Part shown: positions 6,209 to 12,105 of the stretch, one piece after another | Numbering within the stretch: position 1 is the first letter of the stretch | How the letters are laid out: the number at the start of each line of letters is the position of its first letter | Assembly: GCA_035642095.1 (NCBI GenBank) | Contig: DASQTB010000151.1 | Coordinates: forward strand, 1 to 12,105 | Length of the DNA: 12,105 bases | Direction of reading: 5' to 3' | Origin: DASQTB01 sp035642095 | GTDB lineage: Bacteria > Actinomycetota > UBA4738 > CALAEC01 | Program-made: the position numbers and the translations under genes | The notes under the pieces: generated by a model | Told to the model about the DNA's origin: nothing | Databases searched by the model: none | What the model saw: the letters and a program-made list of their open reading frames with translations, nothing else

Positions 6209-6403
6209 GTCCGAATCAACAAGCAGGTTCAGCCACTCCCGGACGATGGCCTCGATCGATCCGACGCCGGCCGCCGAGCGGGTGACCTGCTCGTCGCTCG
6301 AGGCGTCGAGGGAGTAGATGACCCGGGCTCGAACGTCGTGCTCGCCCTCATCCACCCACGCCCGGACGATGAGGATCCCCGCACGCTCTGGCTCCGCGTC
6401 CAT
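6206..6403 (-). CDS. Small hypothetical protein (65 aa)
   Basis: This ORF starts MDAEPERAGILIVRAWVDEG and ends IEAIVREWLNLLVDSD. The pattern suggests a compact alpha/beta fold: a strand (ILIVRAWV), a second strand (DVRARVIYSL), then a C-terminal helix. It recalls small actinobacterial proteins with a xxVRVW start followed by an I-x-H/Y-x-x-S region, but I cannot name a family. The ATG at 6403 is supported by TATGCT 6 nt upstream; an in-frame GTG at 6409 lies too close to that box. A much longer frame continues upstream, antisense to the LtrA gene, and is rejected. It is divergent from the LtrA gene and convergent with chrA. Confidence 0.68.
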   Translation of the reverse strand: MDAEPERAGILIVRAWVDEGEHDVRARVIYSLDASSDEQVTRSAAGVGSIEAIVREWLNLLVDSD

Positions 6404-6409
6404 GGGCAC

Positions 6410-6415
6410 AGCATA
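6410..6415 (-). promoter_or_regulatory. Putative -10 box of the 65-residue protein gene
   Basis: TATGCT on the minus strand, a good TANNNT match, lies 6 nt before the ATG at 6403, consistent with a leaderless transcript. Confidence 0.5.
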
Positions 6416-6429
6416 GGAGGCGCGCTCGG

Positions 6430-6435
6430 TATCCT
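6430..6435 (+). promoter_or_regulatory. Putative -10 box of the LtrA gene
   Basis: TATCCT is followed by 7 nt and the GTG at 6443. Only 14 bp separate it from the opposing TATGCT box. Confidence 0.55.
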
Positions 6436-6442
6436 CGAGGAC

Positions 6443-7588
6443 GTGCCGCCTCGGGGGCCCGGGAACGACGGATCGACGGCCGAGGGCGACGAGCTCAGGG
6501 TTTCCACCCTGGAGCTCTTCTTCGACCTGGTGTTCGTGTTCACCCTGACTCAGCTGACCGGCCTCCTGACCCACGACCTGGCCGCCGAGCGGGTCGCCCA
6601 GGTGGTCCTCATCTTCATCGTCCTGTTCTGGATGTACGGCGGGTACGTCTGGCTGACCAACCAGGTGCCGCCCGACCGCCCGGCCCGCCGTCTGCTGGTC
6701 GTCCTGGGCATGGGGGCCTTCTTCGTCTGTGCCCTGTCCATCCCGGAGGCGTTCGATAGAGGCGGGATCGCTTTCGGCCTCGGCTACCTCCTGGTCATCC
6801 TGGTGCACGCCGGGCTGTGGCTCCAGGTCTACGGCCCGTCGGTGACGGTGCGGTTCGGGGCGTTCAACGTCGGGGCCGCGCTGATCGTCACGACGGCCGG
6901 GTTCCTCGAAGGCCCGGGCGCCTACGGCCTGTGGGTGGCCGCGATCGCCATCCTGTTCATCACCCCCCGGATCGCCGGTCGTGCGGCACCCCAGTTTCCC
7001 CTCCGGTCGGGGCACTTCGTCGAGCGGCACGGCCTGCTCCTGATCGTGGCCCTGGGTGAGTCCGTCGTGGCCATCGGGATCGGCATCGCGGGGCTGGTTC
7101 TCGATGTCGGCGTCTTCGGGTCGGCGGTCCTGGGCCTGGCCCTGGCCGCCACCCTATGGTGGGCGTACTTCGTCGGGGACGAGGAGGCCGCCGGGCGAGC
7201 GATGGCCGCCGCCACGAACGTCGAACGATTCCAGCTGGCCATCAACGCCTACTTCTTCTCCTACATCCCGATCCTGCTCGGCGTGATCACCACCGCGGCA
7301 GGGATCGAGCGGTCGATCGGACGGGCCGGCGAACGTCTGGACGACGGATCCGCGTTGCTCCTGGCCGCCGGGGTGGCGATGTACCTGGCCGGCGACGTCG
7401 CCTTCCGGACGGTCATGGGCATCCGGCCGATCGCCCTTCGGGCCGGAGCGGCCGCGGTCGCCCTGGGGACCTTCTTCCTGGGAACCGGCGTGGCGGCCGG
7501 AGTGCAGCTCGTAACCCTGGTCCTGGTCGTCATCGCCGCCCTGGCCGCGGAGAGCCGACGCCGAGCGGAGGTCCAGGTGGAACGATGA
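6443..7588 (+). CDS. LtrA-family (low temperature requirement) membrane protein
   Basis: This 381-residue polytopic membrane protein carries the family signatures of low-temperature-requirement protein A (PF06772): STLELFFDLVFVFTLTQL near residues 21-38 and GHFVERHGLLLIVALGES near 190-207. Many hydrophobic helices fill the rest. The family was named from a Listeria locus needed for growth in the cold; its biochemical function is not settled. The GTG at 6443 was chosen because TATCCT lies 7 nt upstream and because the upstream in-frame ATG at 6338 would overlap the divergent small gene and its promoter. The stop overlaps the start of the next gene (ATGA), so the two are translationally coupled. 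Confidence 0.9.
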   Translation: MPPRGPGNDGSTAEGDELRVSTLELFFDLVFVFTLTQLTGLLTHDLAAERVAQVVLIFIVLFWMYGGYVWLTNQVPPDRPARRLLVVLGMGAFFVCALSIPEAFDRGGIAFGLGYLLVILVHAGLWLQVYGPSVTVRFGAFNVGAALIVTTAGFLEGPGAYGLWVAAIAILFITPRIAGRAAPQFPLRSGHFVERHGLLLIVALGESVVAIGIGIAGLVLDVGVFGSAVLGLALAATLWWAYFVGDEEAAGRAMAAATNVERFQLAINAYFFSYIPILLGVITTAAGIERSIGRAGERLDDGSALLLAAGVAMYLAGDVAFRTVMGIRPIALRAGAAAVALGTFFLGTGVAAGVQLVTLVLVVIAALAAESRRRAEVQVER

Positions 7589-8166
7589 GGCCCCGGTTCT
7601 TCGCCACCCCGGCCGAGCTCCGCACCTGGCTGGAGAGGAACCATGATCGGGCCACCGAGCTCTGGGTCGGCTTCTACAGAAAGGGCTCGGGCAAGCCCAG
7701 CATCACCTGGCCCGAGGCCGTCGACCAGGCCTTGTGCTTCGGGTGGATCGACAGCGTGCGGAAGAGCATCGACGAGACCAGCTACGCGAACAGGTTCACC
7801 CCCAGGAAGCCGAGGAGCAACTGGAGCGCGGTCAACGTGAAGCGGGCCGGCCAGCTGATCGACCTCGGCTTGATGACGCCGGCCGGCCGGAAGGCCTTCG
7901 AAGCCCGCGAGGAGAGCCGAACCGGGGTGTACTCGTACGAGCAGCGACCCCACGACCTTCCACCCGAGTACGAACGCGAGCTCCGAAAGAACCGGAAGGC
8001 GGCGGCGTTCTGGCGATCCCAGCCCCCCGGCTATCGGAAGGCCGCCACGTGGTGGGTGGTCAGCGCGAAGAGGGAGGACACCCGGCTCCGTCGGCTGGCC
8101 TCGCTGATCCGATACTCGACCAGGGGCGAGCGGGTTCCCCCGCTGACGCCGCCCTCGCCGCGGTGA
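7585..8166 (+). CDS. YdeI/OmpD-associated family protein
   Basis: This 193-residue soluble protein has the typical N-terminal block of the YdeI family: ATPAELRTWLERNHDRATELWVGFYRK, then ITWPEAVDQALCFGWIDS at about 40-57, then YANRFTPRKPRSNWSAVN at 67-84. The C-terminal part, with REL-KNRKAAAFWRSQPPGYRKAATWWV and AKREDTRLRRL, matches the YdeI/OmpD-associated (PF13376) region. Family members have been linked to stress and bacteriocin tolerance in enterobacteria; the molecular role is unclear. The ATG overlaps the LtrA stop by 4 nt, with an AGGTGG-like site about 4 nt upstream, so it is the second gene of a two-gene operon. It lies 22 bp before the cyclase gene, which appears to have its own promoter. 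Confidence 0.9.
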   Translation: MRPRFFATPAELRTWLERNHDRATELWVGFYRKGSGKPSITWPEAVDQALCFGWIDSVRKSIDETSYANRFTPRKPRSNWSAVNVKRAGQLIDLGLMTPAGRKAFEAREESRTGVYSYEQRPHDLPPEYERELRKNRKAAAFWRSQPPGYRKAATWWVVSAKREDTRLRRLASLIRYSTRGERVPPLTPPSPR

Positions 8167-8176
8167 GCGGTCGTCG

Positions 8177-8182
8177 TACCAT
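8177..8182 (+). promoter_or_regulatory. Putative -10 box of the TPR-cyclase gene
   Basis: TACCAT matches TANNNT and lies 6 nt before the ATG at 8189. The gap after the YdeI gene stop is only 22 bp, so this gene may be transcribed both from here and by readthrough. Confidence 0.45.
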
Positions 8183-8188
8183 CCATGC

Positions 8189-10141
8189 ATGAGCCGGGTC
8201 GCCGACGACGCCGTACAGGCGGGACGAGAGGCCCTGGAGCGGCACGACTGGGCCAAGGCCTACGAGATCCTGACGGAGGCTGATCGGGCCGGGGATCTGA
8301 CCGGCAAGGGGCTGGAGCTGCTGGCGGAGGCGACCTACTGGTCCGCCCATCCGGACGAGACCGTCGAGGCACTGGAACGCTCGTACGAGGCGTACCTGAA
8401 GGAGGGCGATCGAGCCTCCGCGGCGATGGCGGCGTTCCGGGTGGCCGAGCAGAACGGCATGCGGATGGCCATCTCACAGGCCCAGGGGTGGGCCGCCAGG
8501 GCCGAGCGGCTGGCCGAGGAGGACCCGACCTGGCCGGTCCACGGCTGGCTGGCGTGGATGCGCGGCCTGATGAGCTGGTTCCAGGGCGACTACGACGGAG
8601 CGATGGCCCATTACGACCGGGCGCTCGACTTCGCCACCCGGGCCGGAGACCGGAACCTGCACGCGATGAGCCTCCACGACAAGGGCCACGCCCTCTGCGT
8701 GCTGGGGAGGGTGTCGGAGGGCCTGGCCCTCACGGACGAGGCCATGGCGGCGGTGGTCGGAGGTGAGCTGGGGCCGGAGGCGGCCGGCTACGTGTACTGC
8801 GGGATGATCGGCGTCTGCTCGAAGCTCGGGGACTACCGACGGGCAGGCGAGTGGACCGAGGCCACCCTGCGGTGGTGCGAGCGCCAGTCCGTACCCGCGT
8901 TCCCCGGAGTGTGCCGGGTCCACAAGGCGGAGCTCATGCGCCTCCGGGGCTCCATGGCCCAGGCCGAGCAGGAGGCTCGGATGGCCTGCGAGGAACTTCC
9001 CAAGTTCAACTTCTTCTCCGGCCTGGGGCCGGCCAACTACGAGATCGGCGAGGTCCGGCGCGGGCTGGGCGACTTCCGAGAGGCCGAAGAGGCCTACGCG
9101 AAGGCCCACGAGTACGGGTTCGACCCCCAGCCCGGCCTGTCCCTCCTCCGGCTGGCCCAGGGGAAGATCGACGCGGCCGCCGCCGGGATCCGCCAGGCAC
9201 TGGCTCAAGCCAGCGGGAACCAGTGCCGCCAGGTGCGACTCCTTGCCGCCCAGGCGGCCATCGCCCTCGCCGCGGACGACGTGGAGAGCGCGGCGGCGGC
9301 GGCCGAACAGCTCGACGCCCTGGTCGCGGGGTTCGAGACCACCTCGCTCCAGGCGATGGCGGCCTCGGTGCGAGGCGCCGTTCGACTGGCCCAGGGCGAC
9401 GCGGCCGGAGCGCTCGCGGACCTGCATCGGGCCCGTCAGGGCTGGCAGGAGGTCGAGGCGCCGTACGAGGTGGCCGAGGTCCGGATGCTCCTGGCCAAGG
9501 CCCATCGAGCGAGCGGTGACGACGAGGCGGCGGTGATGGAAGCGCGTGCCGCCCGGACAACGTTCGAGCGGCTGGGCGTTCGGCCCGCCGCGCAACAGGC
9601 CGCAGCGCTCCTTGGAGACCTGGCCGGTTCGGCGGAGGGCCCGGAGCGAGTCGGGCGGGCGTTCATGTTCACCGACATCGTCAAGTCCACCGACCTGGTC
9701 GGCGTGATCGGCGACGAGGCCTGGGAGGACCTCCTCACCTGGCACGACCAGACATTGCGGTCGCTGTTCGCCTCGCATAGTGGGGATGTGGGGCACCCGA
9801 CCGGCGACGGGTTCTTCGTGGCGTTCGAGGATCCGCCCTCAGCCGTCCGATGCGCCGTGGCCGTCCAGCGGGCGCTGGCCGAGCATCGCCGGGCGCACGG
9901 GTTCGCCCTCCAGGTGCGGATCGGGATCCACGCCGGCGAGGCCACGCGGCGAGGGGGAGACTACGGCGGCGGGGAGGTCCACAAGGCGGCCCGGATCGCC
10001 GCCCTGGCCGAAGGTGGGGAGATCCTGGTCAGCGAGGAGACGCTGGCCACCGTGGATGGGTCCGCCGCATCAGAACCCCGCGAGGTCAGGCTGAAAGGGT
10101 TCGCCGAGCCGGTCTCGGTGGCCAGCGTCCAGTGGCGCTGA
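8189..10141 (+). CDS. TPR-repeat protein with C-terminal class III nucleotide cyclase domain
   Basis: The 650-residue protein has two parts. Residues 1-470 are helical TPR-like repeats (for example WFQGDYDGAMAHYDRALDFA, GDFREAEEAYAKAHEYGF), usually a protein-binding scaffold. Residues about 488-650 form a class III cyclase homology domain. FMFTDIVKST gives metal ligand Asp496, and GHPTGDGFFVAF gives Asp540, 44 residues later as is usual. Asp591 in GDYGGGEVHKAARI fits the adenine-specifying aspartate, and Arg602 fits the transition-state arginine. Two positions differ from the consensus: the purine-binding Lys is His536 and the transition-state Asn is His598. It may make cAMP, be atypical, or act as a binding-only domain. 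No membrane helix or HTH domain is seen. A similar TPR region is familiar from actinobacterial LuxR-type regulators, here joined to a cyclase instead. Confidence 0.9.
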   Translation: MSRVADDAVQAGREALERHDWAKAYEILTEADRAGDLTGKGLELLAEATYWSAHPDETVEALERSYEAYLKEGDRASAAMAAFRVAEQNGMRMAISQAQGWAARAERLAEEDPTWPVHGWLAWMRGLMSWFQGDYDGAMAHYDRALDFATRAGDRNLHAMSLHDKGHALCVLGRVSEGLALTDEAMAAVVGGELGPEAAGYVYCGMIGVCSKLGDYRRAGEWTEATLRWCERQSVPAFPGVCRVHKAELMRLRGSMAQAEQEARMACEELPKFNFFSGLGPANYEIGEVRRGLGDFREAEEAYAKAHEYGFDPQPGLSLLRLAQGKIDAAAAGIRQALAQASGNQCRQVRLLAAQAAIALAADDVESAAAAAEQLDALVAGFETTSLQAMAASVRGAVRLAQGDAAGALADLHRARQGWQEVEAPYEVAEVRMLLAKAHRASGDDEAAVMEARAARTTFERLGVRPAAQQAAALLGDLAGSAEGPERVGRAFMFTDIVKSTDLVGVIGDEAWEDLLTWHDQTLRSLFASHSGDVGHPTGDGFFVAFEDPPSAVRCAVAVQRALAEHRRAHGFALQVRIGIHAGEATRRGGDYGGGEVHKAARIAALAEGGEILVSEETLATVDGSAASEPREVRLKGFAEPVSVASVQWR

Positions 10142-10177
10142 TTCGAACGCCGGGCATCCGCCATTTCCCCAGTTGGG

Positions 10178-10196
10178 CAACCGGACCGGCGGGTTG
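10178..10196. other. Small hairpin downstream of the cyclase gene
   Basis: CAACC at 10178-10182 pairs with GGTTG at 10192-10196 around a GC-rich loop with further pairing potential. It could end the cyclase transcript, but there is no T-run. The remaining intergenic bases up to 10231 show nothing else I can support. Confidence 0.25.
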
Positions 10197-10231
10197 AGAC
10201 GTCGGGACAATCCATCCGAGGCTCCCAGCCG

Positions 10232-10237
10232 TATGTC
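10232..10237 (+). promoter_or_regulatory. Putative -10 region of the sigma factor gene
   Basis: TATGTC lies 5 nt before the GTG at 10243. It is a weaker match than the others, since the last T is shifted. A GGGACA at 10204-10209 resembles an ECF -35 element, but its 22-bp distance is long. Autoregulation is therefore only a possibility. Confidence 0.3.
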
Positions 10238-10242
10238 TTGCG

Positions 10243-10797
10243 GTGAGGTCGCTCTCCGATGAGTCCCTGCTCGCCGGTCTGGCCTCGAGTGACCCGGAGG
10301 GCTCGGCCGCGTTCGTACGGCGATTCCAGGGCCGGGTCTACGGCCTCGCCATGACCATCGTGGGGGACACGAGCATGGCCGAAGAGGTAGCCCAGGAGTC
10401 CTTCCTCCGGGCCTGGCGGCACGCGGGCACGTTCGATCCGAGCCGGGGGCGAGTCATCACGTGGCTCCTGGCGATCACCCGGAACGTGGCCGTGGACGCG
10501 CTCCGGATGCGCCGGCAGGTGCCCGTGGACCCCGAGCTCCTGATCGGGCTTCGCGCGGACAGCGGGTCGGACCCGGAGGCGCAGGGCGTTCTGTCCCACG
10601 AGTCGAACCGGGTCCGGATCGCTTTGACGGGGCTCCCCGAGGAGCAACGACGGGCCGTCCTCATGTCGGCCTTCTACGGGCGAACCGCCCGCGAGATCGG
10701 CGACATCGAGCGGATCCCCCTGGGCACGGCCAAGACCCGGATCCGGACGGGGTTGCAGAAGCTGCGGGAGGCTTTCGAGGTGAGCAATGACCGATAG
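10243..10797 (+). CDS. ECF (group 4) RNA polymerase sigma factor
   Basis: This 184-residue protein has the two domains of an ECF sigma factor. Region 2 spans about residues 18-90, with the core-binding and -10 helices in MAEEVAQESFLRAWRHAG and RGRVITWLLAITRNVAVD. Region 4 spans about 128-176, with LPEEQRRAVLMSAFYG followed by the helix-turn-helix EIGDIERIPLGTAKTRIRTGL that reads the -35 element. The length is normal, and the linker of about 35 residues shows no extra domain. The look is closest to SigK-type ECF factors, but I do not assign a subgroup. The GTG start removes no conserved part. Its last 11 bp overlap the anti-sigma gene, a classic coupling of regulator and inhibitor. Confidence 0.95.
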   Translation: MRSLSDESLLAGLASSDPEGSAAFVRRFQGRVYGLAMTIVGDTSMAEEVAQESFLRAWRHAGTFDPSRGRVITWLLAITRNVAVDALRMRRQVPVDPELLIGLRADSGSDPEAQGVLSHESNRVRIALTGLPEEQRRAVLMSAFYGRTAREIGDIERIPLGTAKTRIRTGLQKLREAFEVSNDR

Positions 10798-11473
10798 CTC
10801 CGTCCACGAGGAGACCCGAGCCGTGGCGGCCGAGCTGGCCGCTGGGGTGGCCACCGGGATGGAGCGGGCCCGGGCGCTATCCCACCTGGAAGGCTGCCAG
10901 GAGTGCCGTGGCTACGTGGCCGGGCTGGCGGAGGTGACGGACGAGCTGCTCCTCCTGGCCCCCGAGCGGGAACCGTCACTTGGATTCGAGTCCCGAACCC
11001 TGGCTCGTCTGGCCCGACCGGCCAGGCCCTCCCGGTGGCGAAGGATCCTGTCCCTGTCGGTCGCCGCGTCCGTCGCCGCCGCCGTGGCCGGAGGCTCGGC
11101 CTGGCTGGCCACCAGCTCCGACCGGCAGGCCGCGGCTCTGTTCCGGACCGCCCTGGAACGGGCGGACGGCAAGTACCTGGGGGTGGAGGTCCTCCGGGGC
11201 CCCGACGACGCACGGGTCGGTCACGTTGCCGTCTACCTCGGTCACCCGTCGTGGATCTTCGCCGTCATCGACGAGGGAACCGGGGTAGGGAAGTTCGACG
11301 TCGAGGTGGTCGGCCCGTCCGGCGATCGGCAGCCTGCCGGAACGCTGGAGATCGACCCCGACCGAAGGGGTGCGGGCCTGGTCCTCCCGGCAGGCCTCGA
11401 TCGAGTGGCCGCGATCGTCCTGGTCCCCCGCGATGGCGGCGAGACCCTGGAGGGAAAGCTCCCCACCGGTTAG
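10787..11473 (+). CDS. Membrane-anchored zinc-type anti-sigma factor
   Basis: This 228-residue protein starts within the end of the sigma factor gene. The N-terminal cytoplasmic part has HLEGCQEC at residues 33-40, the HxxxCxxC signature of zinc-binding anti-sigma (ZAS) domains. A basic stretch (ARPSRWRR) then leads to one transmembrane helix at about 87-108 (ILSLSVAASVAAAVAGGSAW). The 120 residues outside, from about 109, look like a beta-rich domain (VGHVAVYLGHPSWIFAVID, KFDVEVV, GAGLVLPAGLDRVAAIVLV), as in RskA-like proteins. It should hold the sigma factor inactive until an envelope signal triggers release, probably by proteolysis. The signal is unknown. Its stop lies 19 bp from the convergent Mop gene. 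Confidence 0.9.
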   Translation: MTDSSVHEETRAVAAELAAGVATGMERARALSHLEGCQECRGYVAGLAEVTDELLLLAPEREPSLGFESRTLARLARPARPSRWRRILSLSVAASVAAAVAGGSAWLATSSDRQAAALFRTALERADGKYLGVEVLRGPDDARVGHVAVYLGHPSWIFAVIDEGTGVGKFDVEVVGPSGDRQPAGTLEIDPDRRGAGLVLPAGLDRVAAIVLVPRDGGETLEGKLPTG

Positions 11474-11492
11474 AGCCGCTGGCAGGCCGGCC

Positions 11493-11699
11493 CTACGCCG
11501 TGCCAACCATGATGTCGGTCGCCTTGATCACGAGCGTCACGTCGGCACCCTCCCGGAGCCCGAGGCGCTCGGCCGAGGCCCTCGTGATCGCCGCGACCAT
11601 CTCCTGCCCTCCCACGTCCACCACCACCTCGGCCATGATCGTCCCCAGCTCCACGGACCGGACGCTCCCTCTGAGCTGGTTTCGGGCGCTGATCTCCAT
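11493..11699 (-). CDS. Molybdenum-pterin binding protein (Mop/TOBE domain, molbindin)
   Basis: This complete 68-residue protein is a single TOBE/Mop domain: MEISARNQLRGSVRSVELG, then MAEVVVDVGGQEMVAAITRASAERLGLREGADVTLVIKATDIMVG. SARNQLRG, the AxITxxSAxxLGL block and the VIKATDIM end are the family hallmarks. Molbindins bind molybdate or tungstate in oligomers and buffer the oxyanion in the cytosol; the same domain occurs in ModE and ModC. The length is that of a stand-alone mono-Mop protein. A GGGGAGG site with a 5-nt gap fixes the ATG at 11699. No molybdate ABC transporter genes lie in the window. It converges with the anti-sigma gene. Confidence 0.93.
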   Translation of the reverse strand: MEISARNQLRGSVRSVELGTIMAEVVVDVGGQEMVAAITRASAERLGLREGADVTLVIKATDIMVGTA

Positions 11700-11704
11700 G
11701 CTGC

Positions 11705-11711
11705 CTCCCCT
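11705..11711 (-). promoter_or_regulatory. Ribosome binding site of the Mop gene
   Basis: GGGGAGG on the minus strand lies about 5 nt before the ATG at 11699. It shows that this gene is translated from a leader. Confidence 0.7.
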
Positions 11712-11748
11712 GGCTGCTCGCGGACGACGACGCCGTCCCGGCCCGCCG

Positions 11749-11754
11749 AGAGTA
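11749..11754 (-). promoter_or_regulatory. Putative -10 box of the Mop gene
   Basis: TACTCT, preceded by TG (TGTACTCT), matches an extended -10 on the minus strand. It would give a leader of about 40 nt carrying the Shine-Dalgarno site, in contrast to the leaderless genes of the window. Confidence 0.45.
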
Positions 11755-11772
11755 CAGCGATCCCAGGCTCGG

Positions 11773-11877
11773 TCAGCTCACCCGGATCCGGATCGGCCCG
11801 TCGGCTACGCCGTCGAAGGCTCGGCCCTCCTGCTCGACGTTGGCGAAGGTGAAGCCCCCGAGCTCCAACTCCACCAC
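11773..11877 (-). CDS. Tiny ORF or gene remnant (34 aa)
   Basis: A double GTG at 11877/11874 opens a 34-residue frame, with VELELGGFTFANVEQEG in its first half and ending PIRIRVS. Codons have the base pattern of real genes in this DNA: almost all third positions are G/C, while second positions are much poorer in G/C. A GGAGGAG sits 10 nt upstream. An in-frame GTG at 11919 would give 48 residues. I recognise no family. It could be a small gene directly upstream of the Mop gene, or the C-terminal remnant of a larger broken gene, because the frame is closed by a TAA near 11957. Confidence 0.35.
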   Translation of the reverse strand: MVELELGGFTFANVEQEGRAFDGVADGPIRIRVS

Positions 11878-11961
11878 CCCCCGGGGTCTCCTCCGGGTCA
11901 GAAGGTCTCGGTTTCGCACGACGCGGCCTGGCCCAGGGCATGGCGGGAACCCCTGTTATTT

Positions 11962-12105
11962 ATGGACCCCGTCGCCGTGCCGCACCATCGCTGGTCCCCC
12001 GGGACGTCGTGGGTGAAGATGCCGTCGCTGGCCAACGCCAGCCAGCAGATGTTCGTCTTCCGGCAGGTCCGGCTGGCCGTCGCCACGACGGATCCGTCCA
12101 TGGCC
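11962..12105 (+). CDS. Possible 5' end of a gene running off the right edge
   Basis: A frame with ATG at 11962 (or GTG at 11977) stays open to the last base, giving 48 residues, with SWVKMPSLANASQQMFVF in the middle. Codon positions show the order expected for coding DNA here (third position almost all G/C, then first, then second). The overlapping frame on the other strand, which ends at 11898, fits this less well. No Shine-Dalgarno site is seen. An AT-rich patch (TGTTATTTAT) precedes it and might be a promoter. No family is recognised, and the strand is not certain. Confidence 0.3.
   Translation, partial: MDPVAVPHHRWSPGTSWVKMPSLANASQQMFVFRQVRLAVATTDPSMA

Noticed and set aside
6404..7030. 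Upstream extension of the 65-residue minus-strand gene to about 274 residues.
   Set aside because: The extension is antisense to ltrA and rich in Asp/Gln/Gly/Arg; a TATGCT box supports the short start at 6403.
7261..8256. A minus-strand open frame of 331 residues across the ltrA end and the YdeI gene.
   Set aside because: Both plus-strand genes match known families; the minus translation is low complexity.
8474..9796. A 440-residue open frame on the minus strand within the cyclase gene.
   Set aside because: The plus strand has clear TPR and cyclase motifs over the same bases; the minus frame has no recognisable motif and is a mirror of its codon bias.
10135..10200. GATTCGAAC and nearby bases looked like the T-loop of a minus-strand tRNA.
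   Set aside because: The flanking bases do not form a 5-bp T-stem, no acceptor stem or anticodon arm fits, and the string overlaps the end of the cyclase coding region.
11898..12101. A 67-residue minus-strand frame at the right edge.
   Set aside because: It is Cys/Thr-rich with second codon positions richer in G/C than first positions, unlike real genes here; the plus-strand frame fits coding statistics better, though neither is sure.

Overview
The window looks like chromosomal DNA from a GC-rich bacterium, most likely an actinobacterium or a relative. Third codon positions are almost all G or C, and GTG starts are common. Many genes begin a few bases after a TANNNT-type -10 box, so their mRNAs are probably leaderless. 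The gene families (DUF6766, LtrA, TPR-cyclase, paired winged-helix QxQ proteins, ECF sigma/anti-sigma) are typical of soil actinobacterial genomes. The species cannot be named from sequence alone. I see no tRNA, rRNA, CRISPR array, insertion sequence or phage module.

Layout. 1-1359: an ABM-domain protein (minus, cut by the left edge) diverges from a DCC-family thiol-disulfide protein, followed by a DUF6766 membrane protein. 1366-2076: a hemerythrin-like protein and, upstream of it on the same strand, a 56-residue acidic protein too short for most gene finders. 2140-4318: two head-to-head winged-helix proteins of the AlkZ/YcaQ-like (HTH_42) superfamily, both with a QxQ motif. 4338-6183: a glycine-rich membrane protein of the general-stress type diverges from a two-domain ChrA chromate transporter. 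6206-8166: a 65-residue protein diverges from an LtrA membrane protein, which is translationally coupled to a YdeI/OmpD-associated protein. 8189-10141: a large TPR protein ending in a class III nucleotide cyclase domain. 10243-11473: an ECF sigma factor overlapping its membrane-anchored zinc-type anti-sigma factor. 11493-12105: a one-domain molybdate-binding (Mop/TOBE) protein, a tiny ORF, and a weakly supported gene start at the right edge.

How it works together. This is not one pathway. Most genes sit in short, alternating-strand units: four divergent pairs share compact promoter regions, and neighbouring pairs meet tail to tail with gaps of 6-22 bp. The common thread is stress and envelope physiology: redox (DCC), oxygen/iron (hemerythrin), oxyanions (ChrA, Mop), possible DNA repair (QxQ proteins) and signalling (cyclase, ECF sigma).

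The most interesting signals are architectural. About ten genes carry a -10 element 5-7 nt before the start codon. Two divergent promoters are so close that they should exclude each other. A strong hairpin pairs the stop codons of two convergent genes. I did not find a clearly new defence or biosynthetic system.
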